In this document: one piece after another, positions 1 to 4,813 of the stretch
How positions within the stretch are numbered: position 1 is the first letter of the stretch
Layout of the letters: every line of letters begins with the position of its first letter
From: Halieaceae bacterium
GTDB lineage: Bacteria > Pseudomonadota > Gammaproteobacteria > Pseudomonadales > Halieaceae
Assembly (NCBI GenBank): GCA_002705465.1
Contig: PAGS01000065.1
Coordinates: forward strand, 3,332 to 8,606
Length of the DNA: 5,275 bases
Direction: 5' to 3'
Notes under the pieces: model-generated
Databases searched by the model: none
The model's input: the letters and a program-made list of their open reading frames with translations, nothing else
Told to the model about the DNA's origin: nothing
Made by a program: the position numbers and the translations under genes

Positions 1-717
1 CCGCCGCAGAACCAAGACGCGGTTTCAGCGCTGGGCGTCTTTCAGGAGGAAACGCTCCTGAGTGTAGAACTCGGTTGGCAGGCTCATTGGCCCACCCACG
101 GATTGCGCTCTCGATTAGCTGCCTTTGCCATGGACCGCGATGATCAACAGGCGAAGGGGTCGCTCGTCATCCCGCGCACAGACGGCAGCACAGCTTTTAT
201 TGACTACACCGACAATGCGGCCGCGAGTCGCTACACGGGACTCGAATGGGAGGCGCAATGGCAACCATTGCCACTCTGGTCACTGGAGATGAACCTAGGC
301 GTTTTAAACGCCCACTTTGATGATTATGTCAGTGCTACTGGAGAAGACCTCTCTGGCAGGGATCAGCCGCAAGCACCGAGCTGGCAATATTTAATCGCCG
401 CCAGCTGGCGCCCGTCCGCGCTGTTCTCAACCAGAGTGGAGATAGTGGGTCACGACGCTTACTTTTTTTCCGATCGCCATGACGTCCGCTCTGTCGAAAC
501 CCATCAATTGAATGCCAGCGTTTTTGGCGAGTGGGGTCAGTGGCGTTGGACGTTGTGGGGGCGAAACCTGACGGATGACACCACCTTTGTGCGAGGGTTT
601 GGTACCTTCGGTAATGATCCCCCCAAAGAATACGCCTTGGAGCCCTATCGCCAATTCGGTGAACCTCGTATTGTGGGACTGACTCTGAGTTACTCGCTGA
701 GCGTGGAAAACCAATGA
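1..717 (+). CDS. TonB-dependent outer-membrane receptor, C-terminal part (predicted thiamine-linked OMR), 5'-truncated by window
   Basis: The frame is open from the first base, so this is the last 238 residues of a longer gene. What is visible is alternating amphipathic beta-strand sequence rich in Trp, Tyr and Arg, with family-typical segments: a strand beginning GLEWEAQW followed by LGVLNAHFDDY, and near the end a WGRNLTDD turn (fragment residues about 186-193) leading into GFGTFGNDPP and FGEPRIVGLTLSYSL. This NLxD...GEPRxxGxxxSY ending is characteristic of the last strands of TonB-dependent receptor barrels. The protein would sit in the outer membrane and import a scarce ligand using TonB energy. 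The ligand is inferred only from context: the next three genes look like thiamine binding, transport and phosphorylation. The plug domain, TonB box and signal peptide lie outside the window. The protein continues about eight residues past the usual final aromatic strand. The family call is firm; thiamine as substrate is an inference. Confidence 0.88.
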   Translation, partial: PPQNQDAVSALGVFQEETLLSVELGWQAHWPTHGLRSRLAAFAMDRDDQQAKGSLVIPRTDGSTAFIDYTDNAAASRYTGLEWEAQWQPLPLWSLEMNLGVLNAHFDDYVSATGEDLSGRDQPQAPSWQYLIAASWRPSALFSTRVEIVGHDAYFFSDRHDVRSVETHQLNASVFGEWGQWRWTLWGRNLTDDTTFVRGFGTFGNDPPKEYALEPYRQFGEPRIVGLTLSYSLSVENQ

Positions 718-977
718 AATTATCTGCAGAATTGAGCGTCTATCCACTCCGAGAGGATTTTAAATCGGCGGTGCTGGGCTTCATTGACGAGCTGTTGCGC
801 GGCAACGACGTCGTCGCCGTGACCAATTCAATGAGCACACAAATTAGCGGCGAAGACGAGGCCGTATTCAGTGCCATTCAGTCTGCACTTCGGGCCAGTT
901 ATGACCGCTTCGGTCGTCAGGTATTGGTCGCAAAATTTATTCCCGAGCATTTCGCGGATATCGGCCCAGAGGGCTGA
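714..977 (+). CDS. YkoF-like thiamine/hydroxymethylpyrimidine-binding protein, single domain
   Basis: This 87-residue protein resembles one repeat of the YkoF/thiamine-binding (MTH1187-like) ferredoxin-fold family. The sequence shows the expected first strand MKLSAELSVYPL (1-12), a helix around 16-30, a central MSTQISGEDEAVFSAI segment (40-55) and a last strand VLVAKFIP. Bacillus YkoF carries two such domains in tandem; here there is one, so a homodimer would be needed to build an equivalent protein. No signal peptide or membrane segment is seen, so it should be cytosolic. The start codon overlaps the receptor stop as ATGA, with a GGA at 705-707 as a modest ribosome-binding site. Its position between an outer-membrane receptor and a PnuC-type carrier suggests it binds incoming thiamine or its pyrimidine moiety. 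Binding is inferred from family resemblance, not from identified ligand residues. Confidence 0.75.
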   Translation: MKLSAELSVYPLREDFKSAVLGFIDELLRGNDVVAVTNSMSTQISGEDEAVFSAIQSALRASYDRFGRQVLVAKFIPEHFADIGPEG

Positions 978-978
978 G

Positions 979-1542
979 ATGAGTGCGCTTGAGGTATGTG
1001 CCGTCGGCTTGGCACTGATCTACGTGCTCCTTGCCATCCAGCAGCTCAGGGCTTGTTGGATCGCCGCGATTGCCAGCGCAGCGCTTTATATCCTCATTTT
1101 CTGGCAGGTGCAGCTTTACCTAGAGGCCGCCCTGCAAATTTTTTATATCGCCATGTCAGTCTATGGCTGGGTTGCGTGGCGACCCAACGAGACGCAGTCG
1201 GTCGCTGCTATCCGCACATGGCCTCTTCCCTATCACGGCGCAGCCTGTTTTGCCGTGCTGATGGCCAGCATGGCTTTGGGGAGTGTCATGGACAGTCTGA
1301 CTGACGCCGCATCACCTTTTGTGGACGCCGCAACAACGGTCTCAGCGTTACTGGCAACATGGATGGTCGCCCAAAGATTGCTCGAGAACTGGCTGTACTG
1401 GATTGCGATCGATCTGGCTTCTGTCGGTCTTTACCTTTCGCGCGACCTTACGCTGACGGCCGGCCTGTTTACAGCCTACGTCGTACTCGCTGGCCTAGGA
1501 TACCGCACATGGCGCAGGCAATGGTGTCAGCAAAGCGTTTGA
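979..1542 (+). CDS. pnuT: PnuC-family inner-membrane vitamin transporter, predicted thiamine transporter PnuT
   Basis: This 187-residue, very hydrophobic protein has the PnuC/NMN-transporter signature. Hydrophobic segments begin at the N-terminus (about 4-20) and continue through CWIAAIASAALYILIFWQ (26-43). The family motif LQIFYIAMSVYGWVAW spans 52-67, and the second conserved motif ENWLYWIAIDL spans 136-146, followed by a last helix ending in GLGYRTW. The length is slightly short for the family but all regions are present. PnuC-type proteins work as facilitators whose cargo is trapped by phosphorylation after entry; members include PnuC (nicotinamide riboside) and PnuT (thiamine). PnuT is chosen here because of the adjacent YkoF-like and thiamine-kinase-like genes; sequence alone does not settle the cargo. 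The ATG at 979 is preferred: it lies 1 nt after the previous stop and has an AGAGGG ribosome-binding site at 968-973. An upstream in-frame ATG at 871 would overlap the preceding gene extensively. Confidence 0.85.
   Translation: MSALEVCAVGLALIYVLLAIQQLRACWIAAIASAALYILIFWQVQLYLEAALQIFYIAMSVYGWVAWRPNETQSVAAIRTWPLPYHGAACFAVLMASMALGSVMDSLTDAASPFVDAATTVSALLATWMVAQRLLENWLYWIAIDLASVGLYLSRDLTLTAGLFTAYVVLAGLGYRTWRRQWCQQSV
1497..1500 (+). promoter_or_regulatory. Ribosome-binding site deciding the kinase start
   Basis: AGGA lies 8 nt before the ATG at 1509, inside the 3' end of the transporter gene. It favours that ATG over the in-frame ATG at 1521, which has only an AGG 2 nt upstream, too close to be useful. 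Confidence 0.5.
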
Positions 1543-2354
1543 GTCCATCGCTCGCCGCATGGCGAGTGTGGGACCTTGCTCTCCCTCTGCAGGCACCACC
1601 CAGACTCGGTCTTCAAATCGCACAGGGCAGCGGGCACGCCATTTTTGAGATTCACTCGGATGAAGGGGCGCGCATACCGCTATTGGCGCGGATCAGAACG
1701 CAGTCCACGCGATCAACCGAGGGGGGATTTCATCAGGAAATGGCTGCATGGCAAGCTGCAGCCGATGCGGAGCTTGCGCCGAAGTTGGTTTACGTGGATG
1801 AAGAGAACGAGGTGACGATCTGTCACAAGGCTCATCACCCGCAATTAGCTGTCGACGCCGAGACATTAAGCCGACTCTGCAAGCAGATTTATGCTTTGCC
1901 GACAGCGGGCCCAAGACTCCAGCTGCGATCGGACATCAACAACTATCTCGGCGCTATGTCTGCGACGGCGAAAAGAGCGTGGCGACGCGCCATGCTCGCC
2001 TGTAACGTAGATGAGGCACTGTCGCTGTTGGAACATGACACGCCACATTTCTGTCACAACGACCTGACCGCGGGTAATTTAATGAGTGATGACAAGCAGC
2101 TGATGGCGATTGACTGGGAGTACGCGGCACTGGGCAGTCGGTACTTTGACGTCGCCATTGCCGCGGGGTCACTGGATTCGAAAGAACGTGATCGATTAAT
2201 CGACATTGTCTTCGCAGATACCGTCGACGATACGCTGGTGCAAGCGGGGCGTCGCGTCGCCAGCCTGGTCACTGCGTTGTGGCAAACCCAATTTACGCCC
2301 CTCGAGGCGCCTGAACCTAGTGCCTGGGCCTCACAGCCTGAGATGCGTGCATGA
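1509..2354 (+). CDS. Thiamine-kinase-like phosphotransferase (choline kinase / APH fold)
   Basis: With the start at 1509 the protein has 281 residues, close to E. coli ThiK (274). It shows the kinase N-lobe with a short glycine-containing loop GSGHAIFEI (40-48), a following strand LLARIR (58-63), and a helix Glu in FHQEMAAW (E77). The catalytic loop is HNDLTAGNL (H183, D185, N190) and the metal-binding segment is AIDWEYA (D202), very like the corresponding IDWEYA of ThiK. The expected reaction is ATP-dependent phosphorylation of thiamine to thiamine monophosphate in the cytosol; ThiL elsewhere would then be needed to make the diphosphate cofactor. The coding start overlaps the transporter gene by 34 nt, so translation is probably coupled. 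A shorter start at 1521 (277 residues) or the TTG at 1539 overlapping the transporter stop are alternatives. Choline, ethanolamine or another small alcohol cannot be excluded as substrate on motifs alone; the neighbouring genes make thiamine the best guess. Confidence 0.8.
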   Translation: MAQAMVSAKRLSPSLAAWRVWDLALPLQAPPRLGLQIAQGSGHAIFEIHSDEGARIPLLARIRTQSTRSTEGGFHQEMAAWQAAADAELAPKLVYVDEENEVTICHKAHHPQLAVDAETLSRLCKQIYALPTAGPRLQLRSDINNYLGAMSATAKRAWRRAMLACNVDEALSLLEHDTPHFCHNDLTAGNLMSDDKQLMAIDWEYAALGSRYFDVAIAAGSLDSKERDRLIDIVFADTVDDTLVQAGRRVASLVTALWQTQFTPLEAPEPSAWASQPEMRA

Positions 2355-3238
2355 AGTGGCATATTCTGGGTGTCGGTGCCATCGGCGGTCTATTTGCCTG
2401 CCGGCTTCAGGCAGGAGGCTGCGACGTGACGCTCTTTTCTAAACACGATGGGAGTCCCACCCGCCAATTGATCATGGCTGGCGACCCAGACACGCCGCAT
2501 CACTTTGAGCAGGAGCTCACCTTGGGCCAAGCCCAAGACCGCACCGATGCGCCCATCGTTCATCTGTTGGTCTGTACCAAAGCCTGGGCAGTGGAGGATG
2601 CATTACGCGCCATCACGCACCGGCTATCAACTGAAACCACAGTCGTCATTCTCTGTAATGGCATGATTTCAGTGAAGCGCATTGCGCCCGCGATCAATGG
2701 TGCGAGATTGGTATGGGCCACAACGACAGCTGGCTGTCGGCGTGATGAAGCTGGCAGATTGATCCCTTCTGGCGCTGGGGAAACACATCTGGGAGCTCAT
2801 CTACCCGCTGGTGAAGCGCCTGGCTGGTTCTTTGGCTGGGAAGGAGGCGTACCCAACTGCCAATGGGACCGTGAAATACGGTCTACCTTATTGGCGAAGC
2901 TTGCCATCAATGCCGTTATCAATCCCCTCACCGCCATTCACCGGGTGACAAACGGTGCACTTTTGACAGCCCCTCTGGCGGAGGACACCGAGCGGCTCAC
3001 CCGAGAAGTACAGGCGCTGCTCCGGGCCGGAGGTGCCGATCAGATTGCTGAGGCGCTGCCAGCGAGGGTAACTGAGGTGTGCAGTCAAACAGCGAGGAAC
3101 CACTCATCGATGCGCGTCGATGTAGAACGAGGTAGACCTACCGAAATCGAAGCGATCGCTGGATGGTTGCTATCTGAATGGGTCGACGAGCCGCCCCCCT
3201 CTCCTTTCTTGAGGCACCTTTATCAGACTATTCGGTGA
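2351..3238 (+). CDS. panE: 2-dehydropantoate 2-reductase (ketopantoate reductase)
   Basis: This 295-residue protein matches PanE/ApbA along its length (E. coli PanE has 303). It starts with a Rossmann NADPH-binding motif GVGAIGG (7-13). CTKAW (75-79, K77) and ILCNGM (100-105, N103) match the conserved Lys and Asn regions. The TTTAGCRRD segment follows. The C-terminal helical domain carries KLAINAVINPLTAI, with the predicted catalytic Lys at 183 and substrate-binding Asn at 187, and then SSMRVDVERGRPTEIEAI with the conserved Glu at 265. All key residues appear intact. The enzyme reduces 2-dehydropantoate to pantoate with NADPH, the branch step to pantothenate and CoA, in the cytosol. Its ATG overlaps the kinase stop as ATGA, which places it in the same operon. 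apbA/panE mutants in Salmonella were first noticed through a thiamine requirement caused by low pantothenate, so the linkage with thiamine genes may be meaningful or simply opportunistic. Related reductases of other substrates are a less likely alternative. Confidence 0.9.
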   Translation: MKWHILGVGAIGGLFACRLQAGGCDVTLFSKHDGSPTRQLIMAGDPDTPHHFEQELTLGQAQDRTDAPIVHLLVCTKAWAVEDALRAITHRLSTETTVVILCNGMISVKRIAPAINGARLVWATTTAGCRRDEAGRLIPSGAGETHLGAHLPAGEAPGWFFGWEGGVPNCQWDREIRSTLLAKLAINAVINPLTAIHRVTNGALLTAPLAEDTERLTREVQALLRAGGADQIAEALPARVTEVCSQTARNHSSMRVDVERGRPTEIEAIAGWLLSEWVDEPPPSPFLRHLYQTIR

Positions 3239-3266
3239 AGTGAAGCGCTGGGTATGAGCCACTTCA
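3236..3266 (+). other. Weak stem-loop at the panE stop codon
   Basis: TGAAGTG (3236-3242, beginning with the stop codon) pairs with CACTTCA (3260-3266). An inner GCT/AGC pair (3247-3249 with 3257-3259) is possible across a 4-nt bulge. No T-tract follows, so it is not a standard intrinsic terminator; it may only slow 3' decay or be chance. The rest of the gap up to 3333 shows nothing recognisable. Confidence 0.25.
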
Positions 3267-3333
3267 GATTGCCATCAAATTCTCCCTCTGTGGGCAAACC
3301 CATGGTGATGCGGGTCCCTCAGCGACACAAAAT

Positions 3334-4146
3334 CTAAAATAGCGCGATCACTGAGACCACCGCGACCCAAACCGCGGTGGAGAGATTGATCGCTTTTTGG
3401 GTCGCTTCCACCGCCACAACGGTGGACTCGGCTTCGTGTTGGCCTTCTGTCTCCACGCGCCATGCGCGTTCGATGCCCAGGGCGAGCAAGGCGTCTGTTG
3501 AAATAGTCTGATCAAACGCCTCAGTGGTCAGCGCGCGTCGGGTATGCTCAAAGTCGCCAAGCACTGAGAAAGTGACCAAAAGCAGCCTCGCTGGGAGCCA
3601 ATCCAGCATGCGCATTGCGGTCTCGAACCGCCCATCAGATCGCTCGTTCGCCAAATACACCAACCGATAAGTGATCGCAGCGAGTGGGCCCAACATCAAG
3701 TAATACAAAACAGATGGGAACCATCGCGAATAACCGCGATGGGCAAAGTCGCGCATCCCTGCTGACCCGTCTGCTTCAACTTGGTCGGACTGACGGGCCC
3801 TCTCGCTGAGCAGCATATCAGCGCCCTCAAGATCACCCACTCTCGCGCGGGCAAGAAACCGCTCAATGTCGGTGGGATAATCGCCTCTGCCCCAGGCAAC
3901 GTACAGCACTACCACTCCCGCCAGACCCTCCGCTAGCTTCCCAAAAAACAGGTCGAGCAACGACAGAAAGAGCCATAGCGCTAAGACCGGCGCTAATACT
4001 CGCAGCAGCAGCGACGGCCAAATGTCCAACTCCAGGGCATCAACGCGATTGTTAAGCGAATGAAACCATCGATCCCTGTGGAGCGGGCCGCCCGATCCAA
4101 ACAAGGCAAACAAACCGACTGAGATGATGAAAACCAGATAAGACAA
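3334..4146 (-). CDS. ampE: AmpE, inner-membrane protein of the ampDE operon
   Basis: With the TTG at 4146 as start the protein has 270 residues (E. coli AmpE has 284). Hydrophobic segments are visible at the N-terminus (3-17), at 46-68, at about 74-85, at 142-164, at 182-198 and at the very C-terminus (about 253-270). Family-typical stretches are WGRGDYPTDIERFLARARVGD (85-105), RWFPSVLYYLMLGPLAAITYRL (140-161) and DWLPARLL (181-188). AmpE belongs to the AmpE/CobD-like membrane family. It is usually co-transcribed with ampD and has been proposed as a membrane sensor linked to beta-lactamase induction, but its biochemical role is not established. The start was chosen because a GGAGA sits 9 nt upstream, just after the ampD stop. 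A TTG at 4194 would add 16 mostly charged residues and overlap ampD by 34 nt. The stop is TAG. The gene is convergent with panE. Confidence 0.88.
   Translation of the reverse strand: MSYLVFIISVGLFALFGSGGPLHRDRWFHSLNNRVDALELDIWPSLLLRVLAPVLALWLFLSLLDLFFGKLAEGLAGVVVLYVAWGRGDYPTDIERFLARARVGDLEGADMLLSERARQSDQVEADGSAGMRDFAHRGYSRWFPSVLYYLMLGPLAAITYRLVYLANERSDGRFETAMRMLDWLPARLLLVTFSVLGDFEHTRRALTTEAFDQTISTDALLALGIERAWRVETEGQHEAESTVVAVEATQKAINLSTAVWVAVVSVIALF
3357..3426. repeat. Two adjacent inverted repeats sharing a CCACCG/CGGTGG core
   Basis: The first inverted repeat has perfect 8-bp arms, CCACCGCG (3357-3364) and CGCGGTGG (3373-3380), around an 8-nt loop. The second has perfect 7-bp arms, TCCACCG (3407-3413) and CGGTGGA (3420-3426), around a 6-nt loop. 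Both lie inside the last part of ampE, where they encode Val- and Ala-rich sequence. On the plus strand the first is followed after 12 nt by five T, too far for a standard intrinsic terminator. The arms are certain; any function for transcripts arriving from panE is a guess. Confidence 0.4.
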
Positions 4147-4155
4147 GCTCGCGCG

Positions 4156-4160
4156 TCTCC
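4156..4160 (-). promoter_or_regulatory. Ribosome-binding site deciding the ampE start
   Basis: On the minus strand GGAGA directly follows the TAA stop of ampD and lies 9 nt before the TTG at 4146. It is the best Shine-Dalgarno match near the ampE start and argues for that TTG rather than the in-frame TTG at 4194. Confidence 0.6.
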
Positions 4161-4727
4161 TTACTCGTCTCGCATCCGGCTCAAGCGAGACCAATCAAAG
4201 GCAGGGCCGGGGTCCGTCTTGCGGCCGGGTGCAATGTCACTGTGCCCAACGATAGCATCCCCGACAATCGTCGGATATTGCCGTTTCAAGGCCGCCAGCA
4301 GGCCAGTGAGGGCATCATATTGTTCATCCGCATACGCCTGATCATCACAGCCCTCCAGTTCTATTCCGATACTGAAGTCATTGCACTGCTCTCGGCCGCG
4401 CCAGCAAGACAGGCCCGCGTGCCAGGCACGCTGGTCCGTCGGCACGAACTGAACCAATTCTCCCCCGCGACCAATCAGAAAATGAGCGGAGACTTCCAGT
4501 TCAGCAATCGTTGCGAAATACGGATGCGCGTCAGTGTCGAGGGTGTTGGTAAACAGCGCCTCGATATAACCCCCACCATACTCTCCCGGCGGCAGGGAAA
4601 TACCGTGCAAAACGATAAGATCGGGCACGCACCCGGGCGGCCTGGCGTTACAATTGGCGGAGACTACGCGGCGAGCCCGCATGAGCCAACCGTTCTCGAA
4701 CTGCCAATGGTCCAAAGTCTTGATCAC
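4161..4727 (-). CDS. ampD: 1,6-anhydro-N-acetylmuramyl-L-alanine amidase AmpD
   Basis: This 188-residue protein is a clear AmpD (E. coli 183). It has the amidase_2 fold with zinc ligands H41 (in LIVLHGISLPPGEYGG), H162 and D172 (in GHSDIAPGRKTDPGPAFDW). The catalytic-site K170 lies two residues before D172, and the conserved Glu is at 123 in NDFSIGIELEG. The RAWHAGLSCWRGREQCNDFS segment (100-119) is also family-typical. AmpD is cytosolic, with no signal peptide, and cleaves the peptide from anhydro-muropeptides during cell-wall recycling. Its loss raises the muropeptide signal that induces AmpC through AmpR in species that have them. The GTG at 4727 is the furthest upstream usable start, because an in-frame TAA lies at 4737-4739; no good ribosome-binding site precedes it. 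The ATG at 4682 would cut into the conserved ENGWLxxARR start region and is less likely. It is followed 14 nt later by ampE and is divergent from nadC. Confidence 0.96.
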   Translation of the reverse strand: MIKTLDHWQFENGWLMRARRVVSANCNARPPGCVPDLIVLHGISLPPGEYGGGYIEALFTNTLDTDAHPYFATIAELEVSAHFLIGRGGELVQFVPTDQRAWHAGLSCWRGREQCNDFSIGIELEGCDDQAYADEQYDALTGLLAALKRQYPTIVGDAIVGHSDIAPGRKTDPGPAFDWSRLSRMRDE

Positions 4728-4813
4728 AGGGTAATCTTATCGCACCTTGAAACAACCCTGCGCCCACGGCGTGGCATATTAAGTAACCGAGCCGCTCTGA
4801 TTGAACCGACGAC
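4728..4813. promoter_or_regulatory. Divergent ampD / nadC intergenic region, presumed promoters
   Basis: These 86 bp separate two divergent starts and must hold at least one promoter each way unless one lies inside a gene. An AT-rich core (CATATTAAGTAA, 4775-4786) could supply a -10 element in either direction. No -35/-10 pair is good: for the minus strand TTCAAT and TAATAT with an 18-nt spacer is the best weak candidate, and for the plus strand TTGAAA (4747-4752) is too far from TATTAA (4777-4782). An 11-bp palindrome, CCACG-g-CGTGG, lies at 4764-4774. Neither gene start has a strong Shine-Dalgarno sequence. Confidence 0.35.

Noticed and set aside
1..102. Search for a TPP riboswitch or promoter at the left edge
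   Set aside because: The receptor reading frame is open from base 1, so this stretch is coding; any leader lies outside the window.
427..747. Minus-strand open frame of 106 codons opposite the receptor gene
   Set aside because: The plus strand encodes a convincing TonB-dependent receptor C-terminus and the antisense translation resembles nothing known.
871..978. N-terminal extension of the PnuC-family protein to the ATG at 871
   Set aside because: It would overlap most of the YkoF-like gene and add 36 residues not expected for the family; the ATG at 979 has a good ribosome-binding site.
2054..2362. Minus-strand open frame of 102 codons opposite the kinase gene
   Set aside because: It is antisense to the kinase catalytic motifs; its composition is that of a frame shadow.
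4747..4782. TTGAAA and TATTAA as a sigma-70 promoter for nadC
   Set aside because: The spacer is 24 nt, well beyond the usual 16-18, so the pair was not called as a promoter.
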